Shown here piece after piece: positions 36,073-44,839 of a stretch of DNA of 64,000 nt. The stretch is from NCBI RefSeq assembly GCF_008642275.1, contig NZ_CP029189.1, forward strand, positions 4,562,501 to 4,626,500, written 5' to 3'. The notes beneath the pieces are model-generated. The model was not told the DNA's origin. It ran no database searches and saw only the letters and a program-made list of their open reading frames with translations. Origin of the DNA: Streptomyces venezuelae (lineage in GTDB: Bacteria; Actinomycetota; Actinomycetes; Streptomycetales; Streptomycetaceae). Both the position numbers and the translations under genes were made by a program. How positions within the stretch are numbered: the stretch's first letter is position 1; each line of letters begins with the position of its first letter.

Positions 36073-36555
36073 CTAGCGGATGTTCGGGTCGAAGGTGAAG
36101 ATCACCAGCGTGCCCAGAAGGATGGTGAACACCGTGGCGGTGTAGAGCAGGCCCTTCAGCCACAGCCGCGTGTTGGCGCGCTCCGCGTAGTCGTTGATGA
36201 CGGTACGCAGGCCGTTGGCGCCGTGCAGCATGGCCAGCCACAGCATCAGCAGGTCCCAGACCTGCCAGAACGGGGACGCCCAGCGGCCGGCCACGAAGGC
36301 GAAGCCGATCTTGGACACGCCGCCGTCGAGCACCAGCTGGATCAGCAGGTGGCCGATGACCAGGACGACGAGCACGATGCCCGAGAGGCGCATGAAGAGC
36401 CACGCGACCATCTCGAAGTTGCCGCGGGTCGAGCGCGGGGTCTTGCCGGTCCGCTTGCGCGGGGCCTCGATGTAAGGCGCCGGGTTGTCGACGTCGTAGA
36501 GGGACACGCCCTCGACGTCACCGATGCCCTTGTCGAAAGAAGTGTCAGAAGACAT
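36073..36555 (-). CDS. sdhD: Succinate dehydrogenase membrane anchor subunit
   Basis: The 160-residue protein has a hydrophilic N-terminus of about 45 residues and three membrane helices (about 52-74, 95-115, 130-152). The first helix has the conserved RLSGIVLVVLVIGHLLIQ with a His that could ligate heme, and the loop has HGANGLRTVINDY. It anchors SdhAB in the membrane and helps form the quinone site. ATG at 36555 lies 5 bases after the sdhC stop. Confidence 0.93.
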   Translation of the reverse strand: MSSDTSFDKGIGDVEGVSLYDVDNPAPYIEAPRKRTGKTPRSTRGNFEMVAWLFMRLSGIVLVVLVIGHLLIQLVLDGGVSKIGFAFVAGRWASPFWQVWDLLMLWLAMLHGANGLRTVINDYAERANTRLWLKGLLYTATVFTILLGTLVIFTFDPNIR

Positions 36556-36560
36556 GCGTG

Positions 36561-36941
36561 TCACTTCCCGAACAGTTCAAGGTAGGCGTGGCCCAGGACG
36601 GGGTAGAGGGCCCCGCCCATCAGCACGATCCAGGTGATCACGACGGTCCAGAGCATCTGCTTCTGGTAGCGCGGTCCCTTGGACCAGAAGTCCACGGCGA
36701 TGACACGGAGACCGTTGAGCGCGTGGAACAGGATGGCGGCGACGAGGCCGTACTCCAGCAGCGCGACGATCGGAGTCTTGTAGGTAGCCACGACATCGTC
36801 GTACGCCTCGGGGGAGACGCGGACGAGAGCGGTGTCGAGGACGTGTACGAACAGGAAGAAGAAGATGAGGACGCCGGTGACTCGATGAGCCACCCAGGAC
36901 CACATTCCTTCCCGGCCGCGGTACAACGTTCCAGCCGGCAC
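36561..36941 (-). CDS. sdhC: Succinate dehydrogenase cytochrome b556 subunit
   Basis: The 126-residue protein has three membrane helices and the family signature WSWVAHRVTGVLIFFFLFVH, with a second His in LFHALNGLRV as likely heme ligand. GTG start at 36941 with GGAGGG upstream gives the expected length; the longer frame upstream is not needed. It is the first gene of sdhCDAB. CTTTGTCGGT occurs twice (36981-36990 and 37038-37047) in the leader, a possible control element. Confidence 0.94.
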   Translation of the reverse strand: MPAGTLYRGREGMWSWVAHRVTGVLIFFFLFVHVLDTALVRVSPEAYDDVVATYKTPIVALLEYGLVAAILFHALNGLRVIAVDFWSKGPRYQKQMLWTVVITWIVLMGGALYPVLGHAYLELFGK

Positions 36942-37093
36942 GGAAAACCCTCCGGAAGCGGGGCGGGGGCCAGCCGGCTTCTTTGTCGGTCGGGCCCGGC
37001 CGGGTACGGTCCACCGGCCCCGGACATCGTAGCGACGCTTTGTCGGTTCCCTTGCGCGGGGTCCATCGGTGTGATCAAACAGGCACGGACGGG

Positions 37094-37894
37094 CTATCCC
37101 ACAGGGGCGAATAGCCCGATTTCCGTGGCAGTCAGCCCATCGGGCGAGGTCAGCCAGCGTGTCAGATCCCGCAGCCGGGCCTGCGCGACACGGCGCAGCT
37201 CGTCCGCGGAGATCGAGCGCTCCTCGTCGACCTCGTGGGCCATCCGGCGGCGGATCGCACCCAGCAGCTGGTCGGCCTGCTCCTCCGGCGGGTACCCGTC
37301 GAGGCAGATCACGAAGGCGTGGCCGAACTTCCGTTCGTACTCCGCGTGGGCCGCGTCGAGGGCCAGCAGCGCCGCGTACGGAGCCCCGTGGTCCAGCTCC
37401 GCCGAGCACTCCGCGGCCAGCGCCTCGCTGAGGTCGCCCTGCGAGAGGTCGTACGAGGCCTCGTCGGCGGCGGCGAGCAGGGCCCCGGGATCCGGGTAGG
37501 GGCGGTGCGCCGCCACCCGGTGGGCCCAGCGACGGCTCCCGCAGCAGTGCAGCAGGACGGCCCGGGCGGTTTCGGGGGACAGGGTGTTGAACCGAGCCAG
37601 TCCGAAGCCGTGCGGAGGGTCGGAGCTTCCCTGGGATCCGGTCCGGGAGGTGCGCCCCGGGGCCTGTGCCGGAAGGTGGCTGGACAGCGCGGGGCTCCTC
37701 GGGGCGCGGCGGGGGTGTACCGCAACGCTATCGACGCAGGGCAGGGTGTGTCGTACCGATTCGGGGATTTCACCCGGAAGTGAGCCGAAAGGATGACGTG
37801 AGCGCCACGGGCAGGCATGGTGAGGGGCCCGGGAAGGGGAGGGCGACCGAGGCCGCCACCCCCCACAGGAGAGGCCCCGGCCGCCATCCGTCAC
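37094..37894 (-). CDS. OHCU decarboxylase-superfamily protein lacking the catalytic motif; start uncertain
   Basis: The conserved part (from about GLARFNTLSPETARAVLL to the end, 37094-37590) matches 2-oxo-4-hydroxy-4-carboxy-5-ureidoimidazoline decarboxylase proteins: CCGSRRWAHRVAAHRPY, ASYDLSQGDLSEALAAE, YERKFGHAFVICLDGY and a basic C-terminal helix. The HPxxG motif with the catalytic His is replaced by ECSAELDHG. No in-frame ATG, GTG or TTG lies between the domain and GTG 37894, so either a long N-terminal extension is made, a rare start codon is used, or a frameshift exists. Confidence 0.65.
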   Translation of the reverse strand: MTDGGRGLSCGGWRPRSPSPSRAPHHACPWRSRHPFGSLPGEIPESVRHTLPCVDSVAVHPRRAPRSPALSSHLPAQAPGRTSRTGSQGSSDPPHGFGLARFNTLSPETARAVLLHCCGSRRWAHRVAAHRPYPDPGALLAAADEASYDLSQGDLSEALAAECSAELDHGAPYAALLALDAAHAEYERKFGHAFVICLDGYPPEEQADQLLGAIRRRMAHEVDEERSISADELRRVAQARLRDLTRWLTSPDGLTATEIGLFAPVG

Positions 37895-38048
37895 GGGCTC
37901 GTGCGACAAGCCCGTACCCCTCTCAGCGCCTCGGGTGCGTTTTGTGTCACACCTCGCTCCGCACAGGATTGGTTGCGCGTTGTATCACTCGTGGACGAGA
38001 GGTGCTTGAAAGCCGTAACGTGCTGATTTGCGCCACACGTACAGGACA

Positions 38049-38810
38049 GTGAACGGGTTGGGGACTTTGCTGGGGGACGACGCGGAGCTGACCGCCGCGG
38101 TGCTCGCGGCACAGGACGGCGACGAGAACGCGTTCCGTGCTGTGTACCGCGCCGTGCACCCACGGCTGCTGGGGTACGTACGCACGCTCGTCGGGGACGG
38201 CGACGCGGAGGACGTGACCTCGGAAGCCTGGCTGCAGATCGCCCGCGACCTCGACTCCTTCACCGGCGACGCCGACCGCTTCCGCGGCTGGGCGGCCCGT
38301 ATCGCACGCAACCGCGCCCTCGACCACATACGGATGCGCGGCCGCCGGCCCGCCATCGGCGGCGACGACACCGAGCTGACGAGCTGGGCCGCCGAGTCCG
38401 ACACAGCGGGCGCGGCCATGGAGTCCCTCTCCACCGGGCGGACCATGGCGCTCATCGCGCAGCTTCCGCAGGACCAGGCCGAGGCCGTCGTCCTGCGCGT
38501 CGTGGTGGGGCTGGACGCCAAGAGCGCGGCCGAGACCCTGGGCAAGCGGCCCGGCGCGGTACGGACCGCGGCCCACCGGGGCCTGAAGAAACTGGCCGAG
38601 CTGCTCGGTCCGGAGGGCGGCTTCGAGCCGGTCCCGGACACCGGCTCGGAACCGGGCCCGGTGGTCGGCCATAATGCCCGTGGCCAGGCATGGGGCGGCG
38701 GGGGCGGGAGGGATCTCGACGCCGTACCCGCGCAGCGTGGCCGGAGCGGGGGCTTCGCAGAACAAACCGGTGTGACGGATTCACGTTGGCGGACGCAGAA
38801 GGACATGTGA
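38049..38810 (+). CDS. ECF-type RNA polymerase sigma factor
   Basis: The 253-residue protein has sigma region 2 (AFRAVYRAVHPRLLGYVRTL, then DAEDVTSEAWLQIARDLDSF) and region 4 (LPQDQAEAVVLRVVVGLDAK, RPGAVRTAAHRGLKKL). A Gly-rich tail of about 60 residues follows. GTG at 38049 is preferred; a start at 38028 adds 7 residues. Its stop overlaps the ATG of the next gene (TGATG), which probably encodes its partner. Confidence 0.9.
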   Translation: MNGLGTLLGDDAELTAAVLAAQDGDENAFRAVYRAVHPRLLGYVRTLVGDGDAEDVTSEAWLQIARDLDSFTGDADRFRGWAARIARNRALDHIRMRGRRPAIGGDDTELTSWAAESDTAGAAMESLSTGRTMALIAQLPQDQAEAVVLRVVVGLDAKSAAETLGKRPGAVRTAAHRGLKKLAELLGPEGGFEPVPDTGSEPGPVVGHNARGQAWGGGGGRDLDAVPAQRGRSGGFAEQTGVTDSRWRTQKDM

Positions 38811-39868
38811 TGGCCGACGAGCGCGACAGGTGGCTGGACGAAGTCGCGGCGGAAAAACTGCTGCGCGGCGAACCGGTGGAACCTGTGGGCCCCGCCGCCG
38901 GTCAGCGTGCCCGCGACGAGGCCGCCCGGCTGCGTGCCGCCCTGGACGCCCTGGGCGGCGTGACCTGCTCGCTGCCCGCGGGCGCGGAACTGCCCGGTGA
39001 GGCCGCGGCCCTGGCCGCCTTCCGCGCGGCGCGCGGTGGCGCGCGCCCTTCCACGGCGCCTTCCGAGGCTTCTTCCGTGGCTTCTTCCGTGGCGGCCGTG
39101 TCCACAGAACCCCTGGTCGACCTCGGCCATGCCGTCGTTCCCGCACCCGCCCGCCGGCGCGGCCGGGCCGTGGGCTTCGGCCTGGCGGCGGCCCTGGCCA
39201 GTGTCGCCGTCGGCGGACTGGCGGCCGCGGCAGGCGCCGGGCTGCTGGAGCGGTCCGGGCACGACAGCGCGGGACCCGGTCCGGCGATGTCCGTGAGCGC
39301 GGGCGAGGATCCGGCCCCGGGCGTCGGCAGCGGAGCTCCGAGCGCCACTCCGAAACCGACGCCCACCCCGCTGTCGAGTGGCTCGAATCCGACGGCCGCC
39401 GCGGGTACGGTGCAGCCGCCCGGTACGGACGGGCGTGCGGCGACACCCGGTTCCGGCGCGAGCGCCGGAACCTCCTCGGGCTCGTCGGCGACGGCCGGCT
39501 CGGGCAAGGACCTCCAGGGCGGCACGGCCGCCGTGGGCGGTACGGGTGCCAAGGACGGCGACCGGGACACCTTCGGCGGCGGCGACACGGGTGGCAGGGA
39601 CCGCGACCGCGACGGCGAGAACCGTCTGGGGGTCGCCGACCTGTGCAAGGAGTTCAAGGCCGGCCGGCTCGACGAGACCCGCCGTGAGCGGCTCTCGCGC
39701 CTGGCCAACGGCCTCACCCGGATTCCGGACTACTGCAAGGCGGTGCTCGCCGACGGGGGCTCCGCCGGCGGCAAGCGCAGCGACACCCAGCTGGGCGGGA
39801 CGCTCCGGGCGCCGACGCTGACGCCGGCGATTCCGCGGGGTTCCGTCGACCTGCGTACCGGCCGCTGA
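38810..39868 (+). CDS. Single-span membrane protein, probable anti-sigma factor
   Basis: The 352-residue protein has a charged cytoplasmic part (DERDRWLDEVAAEKLLRGEP), a membrane helix at about 115-140 (GFGLAAALASVAVGGLAAAA), a long Ser/Thr/Pro/Gly-rich outer region and a C-terminal helix with two cysteines (DLCKEFKAGRLD, PDYCKAVLA). It has no HxxxCxxC zinc anti-sigma motif. Coupling to the sigma gene and the one-span layout suggest an anti-sigma or sensor role; this is inference. Confidence 0.75.
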   Translation: MADERDRWLDEVAAEKLLRGEPVEPVGPAAGQRARDEAARLRAALDALGGVTCSLPAGAELPGEAAALAAFRAARGGARPSTAPSEASSVASSVAAVSTEPLVDLGHAVVPAPARRRGRAVGFGLAAALASVAVGGLAAAAGAGLLERSGHDSAGPGPAMSVSAGEDPAPGVGSGAPSATPKPTPTPLSSGSNPTAAAGTVQPPGTDGRAATPGSGASAGTSSGSSATAGSGKDLQGGTAAVGGTGAKDGDRDTFGGGDTGGRDRDRDGENRLGVADLCKEFKAGRLDETRRERLSRLANGLTRIPDYCKAVLADGGSAGGKRSDTQLGGTLRAPTLTPAIPRGSVDLRTGR

Positions 39869-40081
39869 CGCGCGTGCCGATCCATGCGCCGAGCTGCCTG
39901 TAACACTTTTCGAACCGGCGGCGCAGTACATATCGAGCCGACTGGTCATCGGCCGCGCATGAGCCGGGGTTCCCCCCGTACCCCTGGGCTCTGCGCAACC
40001 GGCGCGGGCGGGGCACGTTCCCCCGGCCCTGCCCGCGCCCATTACTTCCGACCTCTCGCCCCCGGGCGCAGGGGGCTCCGC

Positions 40082-40100
40082 GGGACCGGACACCGGTCCC
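40082..40100. terminator. Hairpin between convergent genes
   Basis: GGGACCGG, a 3-base loop and CCGGTCCC lie 18 bases past the 3' end of the L,D-transpeptidase gene. Confidence 0.6.
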
Positions 40101-40118
40101 GGCCCCGCCGCGGCGGCA

Positions 40119-41009
40119 TCACCAGTAGACGACGACCTTGTCGCCGACCTGCACCTGGTCGAACAGCGCCGACAGCTTGCCCTTGTCCCGGACGTTGACG
40201 CAGCCGTGCGAGGCGCCGGCGTAGCCGCGGGCCGCGAAGTCGGCCGAGTAGTGCACGGCCTGGCCGCCGCTGAAGAACATCGCGTACGGCATCGGCGTGT
40301 GGTAGATCGTCGACGTCCACTCCTTGGCCTTCCAGCCCACGTTGAACACGCCCTCACGGGTCGGGGTGTTCTCGGAGCCGAAGCGCACGTCCATCGTCGA
40401 GACGATCTTGCCGTCGATCATCCAGGCGAGGGTGCGGCTCTCCTTGCTGATGCACATGACGCGGCCCGTCATGCAGCGCGGGTCCGGGGCGTCGACCTCG
40501 TTGACCGTCGACGGACGCAGCTCGTCGGCGGTGGGCTTCTTGCTGGCGCCCTGGATCTTCTTCCAGGTGGCCTCGTCGACCGAACCGGTCGGGTTCAGAG
40601 CGTTCTTCGACTGGAAGGACTTGACCGCGGCGGTCGTCTTGGAACCGTAGAAACCGGTCGGCGCGACCGACATCAGCTTGAGCTGGCGCAGCCGCGCCTG
40701 GAGCTCGCGCACCTGCTCGCTCTCGTCGCCGTTGGCCATGATCTGCTTCACCGAGGGCGAAGGGGAGGCCGACGCGGAAGCCGACGCGGAGGCGGAGGCG
40801 GAGGCGGAGGCGGACGGCGACGCCGAGGCCCCGCCGGGCTTGTCGTCGGTGGAGGGGGAGGCTTCGGGGGAGGTGCCCGCCGTGGGCGAGGACGAAACGG
40901 AGGAGGCGGAGGCCACGGGCTCCGTCTTCTGCGGTCCGCAGGCGGTCGCGGCGAGTGCGACGGCGGTTGCCACCCCGATCGTGCGGATTATGACTCTCTG
41001 GCGCTGCAT
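40119..41009 (-). CDS. L,D-transpeptidase lipoprotein with peptidoglycan-binding domain
   Basis: The 296-residue protein has a signal with lipobox LAATACG and an 18-residue-plus Ser-Ala repeat linker encoded by a 6-bp tandem repeat near 40780-40820. A PG_binding_1 domain follows (VRELQARLRQLKLM to SVDEATWKKI), then a YkuD catalytic domain ending HYSADFAARGYAGASHGCVN with the active Cys in SHGC. It should form 3-3 crosslinks in peptidoglycan outside the membrane. The mature Cys is residue 24. Confidence 0.95.
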   Translation of the reverse strand: MQRQRVIIRTIGVATAVALAATACGPQKTEPVASASSVSSSPTAGTSPEASPSTDDKPGGASASPSASASASASASASASASPSPSVKQIMANGDESEQVRELQARLRQLKLMSVAPTGFYGSKTTAAVKSFQSKNALNPTGSVDEATWKKIQGASKKPTADELRPSTVNEVDAPDPRCMTGRVMCISKESRTLAWMIDGKIVSTMDVRFGSENTPTREGVFNVGWKAKEWTSTIYHTPMPYAMFFSGGQAVHYSADFAARGYAGASHGCVNVRDKGKLSALFDQVQVGDKVVVYW

Positions 41010-41137
41010 TGCAGTCCCCCCGGTTTCTACGTCGTGTATCTAGGTGATGCTCCGCGTGCGTGGACAGTTGCACTCGGCTCCGGGATGTTGCGCCATTGTG
41101 ACCGGCAGCCGTCCGCAGCCTTACGCGGCGATGCGCG

Positions 41138-41155
41138 GCCGGGGGCACCCCCGGC
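41138..41155 (+). terminator. Leader hairpin before the acyl-CoA mutase gene
   Basis: GCCGGGGG and CCCCCGGC close a 2-base loop in the 207-bp leader, about 60 bases before the start. It could be an attenuator or the end of an upstream transcript. Confidence 0.35.
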
Positions 41156-41215
41156 GGTGGCCCGGGGAGGTTCGACCGGTCCCGGGCCCGCTTGCTCCAC
41201 GGAGGACTACGTCAC

Positions 41216-42796
41216 ATGGCACACACCGAGAGCGGAATCCCCGTCGAACCCGTCTACGGACCGGGTGACCTGACGGGGTGGGACCCGGCGGCCGAGCTCG
41301 GGCAGCCAGGTGAATTCCCCTACACACGGGGGATTTATCCCAACATGTACACCGGACGGCCGTGGACGATGCGGCAGTACGCCGGCTTCGGCACGGCCGC
41401 CGAGTCCAACGCCCGCTACCGGCAGCTCATCGAGGGCGGCGGCACCGGGCTGTCCGTGGCCTTCGACCTGCCGACCCAGATGGGACACGACTCCGACGCC
41501 CCCCTCGCACAGGGCGAGGTCGGCAAGGTCGGCGTCGCCGTCGACTCGCTCGACGACATGCGGACGCTGTTCGACGGGATCCCCCTCGACCGGGTCTCCA
41601 CCTCGATGACGATCAACGCGCCCGCCGCACTGCTCCTGCTGCTGTACCAGCTGGTGGCGGAGGAACAGGGCATCCCGGGCACGGAGCTGACGGGGACGGT
41701 CCAGAACGACGTACTGAAGGAGTACATCGCGCGCGGGACGTACATCTTCCCGCCCGGCCCCTCCCTGCGGCTGACGGCCGACACCTTCCGCTACTGCCGG
41801 GCCGAGATGCCCCGGTGGAACACCATCTCCATCTCCGGCTACCACATGGCCGAAGCCGGCGCCTCGCCCGCGCAGGAGGTGGCCTTCACCCTCGCCGACG
41901 GCATCGCCTACGTCCGGACGGCCCTGGCGGCCGGGATGGCGGTGGACGAGTTCGCTCCCCGGCTCTCCTTCTTCTTCGTCGCCCGCACCACCCTGCTGGA
42001 GGAGGTCGCGAAGTTCCGCGCGGCCCGCCGCATCTGGGCCCGCGTCATGCGGGAGGAGTTCGGGGCCCGGGACCCGAAGTCGCTGATGCTGCGCTTCCAC
42101 ACCCAGACCGCGGGGGTCCAGCTCACCGCGCAGCAGCCGGAGCTGAATCTCGTACGGGTGGCCGTGCAGGCCCTGGCCGCCGTCCTCGGCGGCACGCAGT
42201 CGCTGCACACCAACTCCTTCGACGAGGCGATCGCGCTCCCGACCGAGAAGTCCGCCCGCCTCGCCCTGCGCACCCAGCAGGTCCTCGCGTACGAGACGGA
42301 CGTGCCGCACACCGTCGACCCCTTCGCCGGGTCGTACGCGGTGGAGCGGATGACGGACGGTCTGGAGGCGGCGGCGCTCGCCCTGATGCGCCGGATCGAG
42401 GACCAGGGCGGGGCGGTGGCCGCGATCGAGGCCGGGTTCCAGAAGGCCGAGATCGAGCGGAACGCCTATCGCATCGCGCAGGAGACCGAGAACGGGGAGC
42501 GGGTGGTGGTCGGGGTCAACCGCTTCACCCTGGACCGCGAGGAACCGTACGAGCCGCTGCGCGTGGACCCGGCGATCGAGGCGCGGCAGTGCGCGGCACT
42601 GACCCGGCTGCGGGCGGAGCGCGACGGGGCTTCGGTGACGGCGGCCCTCGCGGCCCTGAAGGAGACGGCGGCGGGGACGGCGAACGTGCTGTACCCGATG
42701 AAGGCGGCGCTGCGCGCCCGGGCCACGGTGGGGGAGGTGTGCGGCGCGCTGAGGGAGGTCTGGGGGACCTACGAGCCGACCGGTTCCACCTGGTGA
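41216..42796 (+). CDS. Methylmalonyl-CoA mutase-type large subunit (no B12 domain)
   Basis: The 526-residue protein is the TIM-barrel catalytic part of the acyl-CoA mutases: [60 protein letters not shown] and [11 protein letters not shown]. Substrate-determining residues read Tyr (RQYAGF, residue 55) and Arg (YIARGTY, residue 173), the methylmalonyl-CoA pattern, where isobutyryl-CoA mutase has Phe and Gln. The C-terminal cobalamin domain is missing, so a separate small subunit must be supplied from elsewhere. RBS GGAGGA before ATG 41216. Confidence 0.93.
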   Translation: MAHTESGIPVEPVYGPGDLTGWDPAAELGQPGEFPYTRGIYPNMYTGRPWTMRQYAGFGTAAESNARYRQLIEGGGTGLSVAFDLPTQMGHDSDAPLAQGEVGKVGVAVDSLDDMRTLFDGIPLDRVSTSMTINAPAALLLLLYQLVAEEQGIPGTELTGTVQNDVLKEYIARGTYIFPPGPSLRLTADTFRYCRAEMPRWNTISISGYHMAEAGASPAQEVAFTLADGIAYVRTALAAGMAVDEFAPRLSFFFVARTTLLEEVAKFRAARRIWARVMREEFGARDPKSLMLRFHTQTAGVQLTAQQPELNLVRVAVQALAAVLGGTQSLHTNSFDEAIALPTEKSARLALRTQQVLAYETDVPHTVDPFAGSYAVERMTDGLEAAALALMRRIEDQGGAVAAIEAGFQKAEIERNAYRIAQETENGERVVVGVNRFTLDREEPYEPLRVDPAIEARQCAALTRLRAERDGASVTAALAALKETAAGTANVLYPMKAALRARATVGEVCGALREVWGTYEPTGSTW

Positions 42797-42841
42797 AACC
42801 GACTGGCGCGACAGGTGCAACCCTGTGCGACACTCCTGCGC

Positions 42842-43492
42842 ATGCTGGGTGTGACAGATCTTCCGACTTATCTCGCCGGCCTGGTACTGATCATTCTGCT
42901 GCCGGGTCCGAACTCCCTCTACGTACTCTCCGTGGCCGCCCGCCGAGGCGTGCGCACCGGGTACAAGGCCGCCGCCGGGGTGTTCACCGGCGACGCCGTG
43001 CTCATGCTGCTGACCGCCGTGGGCGCCGGAGCGCTGCTGCGGGCGAGCCCGCTGGTGTTCACCGTGGTGAAGTTCCTCGGGGCCGGCTACCTGGCGTGGC
43101 TCGCGGTGGGCATGATGCGCGGGGCCTGGGCCCTGTGGCGCACGCGCGCGGAGCGGGCCGAGGCACGGGAGGCCGTCCCCGCCGACCCGGCCGAGAACGA
43201 GCGGCCCTACCGGCGGGCGCTGCTGATCAGCCTGCTCAACCCGAAGGCCATCCTCTTCCTGATGTCCTTCTTCGTGCAGTTCGTGGACCCGTCCTACGCC
43301 TACCCGGCCCTGTCCTTCCTGCTGCTGGGCGGGCTGCTGCAGACCGGCAGCTTCCTGTACCTGACGATGCTGATCTTCGGCGGGACCCGTCTCTCGGCGG
43401 CCTTCCGGCGCCGCAAGAGGCTGTCGGCCGGGGCCACCTCGGCCGCGGGCGTGCTCTTCCTCGGCTTCGCGGCCAAGCTCGCCGTCAGCTGA
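42842..43492 (+). CDS. leuE: LysE-family exporter, LeuE type
   Basis: The 216-residue membrane protein has about six helices, the LysE-family PGPNSLYVLSVA motif near residue 25, GVFTGDAVLMLLT and the second-half SLLNPKAILFLMSFFVQFV. The sequence follows E. coli LeuE closely in these segments, so export of leucine or similar amino acids is likely. It is 45 bases after the mutase gene on the same strand. Confidence 0.88.
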   Translation: MLGVTDLPTYLAGLVLIILLPGPNSLYVLSVAARRGVRTGYKAAAGVFTGDAVLMLLTAVGAGALLRASPLVFTVVKFLGAGYLAWLAVGMMRGAWALWRTRAERAEAREAVPADPAENERPYRRALLISLLNPKAILFLMSFFVQFVDPSYAYPALSFLLLGGLLQTGSFLYLTMLIFGGTRLSAAFRRRKRLSAGATSAAGVLFLGFAAKLAVS

Positions 43493-43498
43493 GACCCC

Positions 43499-44839
43499 TC
43501 AGCTGACCACGCGGCGCAGCCAGCCCATCCGCCGCACGGCCCGGCGCACCGCCCGGCTGCGCGGCAGGAACGACAGCTGCGCCGGGATGCCGCCCGGCAG
43601 GCCCAGGTAGGTCAGCCGGCGGCGCGTGAAGTACCGCCAGGTGCGCGGGGTCAGCCGCGCGGCCAGGTAGGCCTCGGCCGCCGGGCGCCGCGCGGCCAGG
43701 ATCTGCGGCTGCATGGTGAATCCGACGGCGGTGAGCAGGGCGGCCGGCTCCGCCCGGACCTGCTCGGGGGTCGGGGGCGTCCAGCCGCGGACCGCCTCGG
43801 CGTCGGCGAGGTCCGGAAGCAGGGCGTCCACCAGGGCCAGCGGGACCCGGTTGCTGTTCGGGTACGGGGTCAGGGAGGCCAGCACCGCGTCCGTTCCGGT
43901 CCGGGCCACCGGGAGCCCGAACAGCGTGGCGGCGGTCAGCAGTCCGGTGGAGAAGCAGCCGACGACCAGCGCGGGTCGCAGCCGCTGGTAGAGGGTCTCG
44001 GCCAGGACCGGGGCGGCGCTCACGGTCAGCCGGGCGCCGAGCCGCTCGGCCTCCTCCTCAGCCCGGCGGCAGTACGCGGCCGGGGCGCCGGGGTGCGGCT
44101 TGAAGACCAGCTCGCGGTGGCCCAGGGCGTGCGCGCCCCGGACCATCGACACGTGCAGCTCCTCCTCCTCGGCCAGGGTCATCAGGTCGAGCGCGGAGAG
44201 GTACTGGCCCAGCAGGAGGGCCGGGCCCGGCCCGGCGGCCTCCACCTCGGTGGCGTCGGCGAGCTCGGCGAGGACCTTGAGGAACGGCTCCGTCGGCACC
44301 ACCTCGACCCGCACCCCGAACTCCGTCAGCAGCAGGGGCTCCAGCCCGGGCACCAGGTCCAGGTGGAGCACCCGCCGGACCCGCATCCCGAGCTGCGGGT
44401 CGAGGCGGAAGCGGGTGGGTCCGTAGCTCATGAGCCCGTCGGCGTAGACGTCGACGGCCGCGCCCGCGAAGAGCCGGCACAGGCTCTGGGCCGGCGGGAC
44501 CTGCAGGGACTCCACGATCAGCTCGACCCGGTCCTCGCCCAGGTTCCACAGCGTGCGCAGCTGCCGCTCCCAGAGCGGGACGTCCTCCGCGCGCGGCGCC
44601 CAGGTGCTCGGGTGCTGCGGCTCGATGACGCGGTTCCAGTCGAGGACCTCGTCGAAGCGGGAGCGCAGGGCGGCGAAACCCGGCATGTCCGTGACCCCCG
44701 GGGTGACCTCGGCGGTGACGGCGTGGTTGCTGGTCAGCAGGATGCGGCGGCCGGCGGGCGGGAAGGAGCCCGCGTCGATGCCGGCCGCGAGCGTGGCCGC
44801 ACCGTAGAGGGTGGAGGCCAGGAAGATCTGGGTGGGCAT
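43499..44839 (-). CDS. Polysialyltransferase-like protein (alpha-2,8-polysialyltransferase family)
   Basis: The 446-residue protein shows the three motifs of bacterial sialyl/polysialyltransferases: an acidic-Gly motif (VDVYADGLMSYGPT), the HP motif in ELVFKPHPGAP and a Ser/Thr motif in VVGCFSTGLLTA. An Arg-rich amphipathic C-terminus (RSRAVRRAVRRMGWLRR) may bind the membrane. It probably polymerises or transfers CMP-activated nonulosonate onto a cell-wall polymer. Its ATG overlaps the stop of the GT2 gene (TGATG). Confidence 0.82.
   Translation of the reverse strand: MPTQIFLASTLYGAATLAAGIDAGSFPPAGRRILLTSNHAVTAEVTPGVTDMPGFAALRSRFDEVLDWNRVIEPQHPSTWAPRAEDVPLWERQLRTLWNLGEDRVELIVESLQVPPAQSLCRLFAGAAVDVYADGLMSYGPTRFRLDPQLGMRVRRVLHLDLVPGLEPLLLTEFGVRVEVVPTEPFLKVLAELADATEVEAAGPGPALLLGQYLSALDLMTLAEEEELHVSMVRGAHALGHRELVFKPHPGAPAAYCRRAEEEAERLGARLTVSAAPVLAETLYQRLRPALVVGCFSTGLLTAATLFGLPVARTGTDAVLASLTPYPNSNRVPLALVDALLPDLADAEAVRGWTPPTPEQVRAEPAALLTAVGFTMQPQILAARRPAAEAYLAARLTPRTWRYFTRRRLTYLGLPGGIPAQLSFLPRSRAVRRAVRRMGWLRRVVS

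Noticed and set aside
41010..41215. Cobalamin riboswitch in front of the B12-dependent mutase gene
   Set aside because: Neither the conserved B12-box core nor the flanking pairing was found; only a simple hairpin is present.
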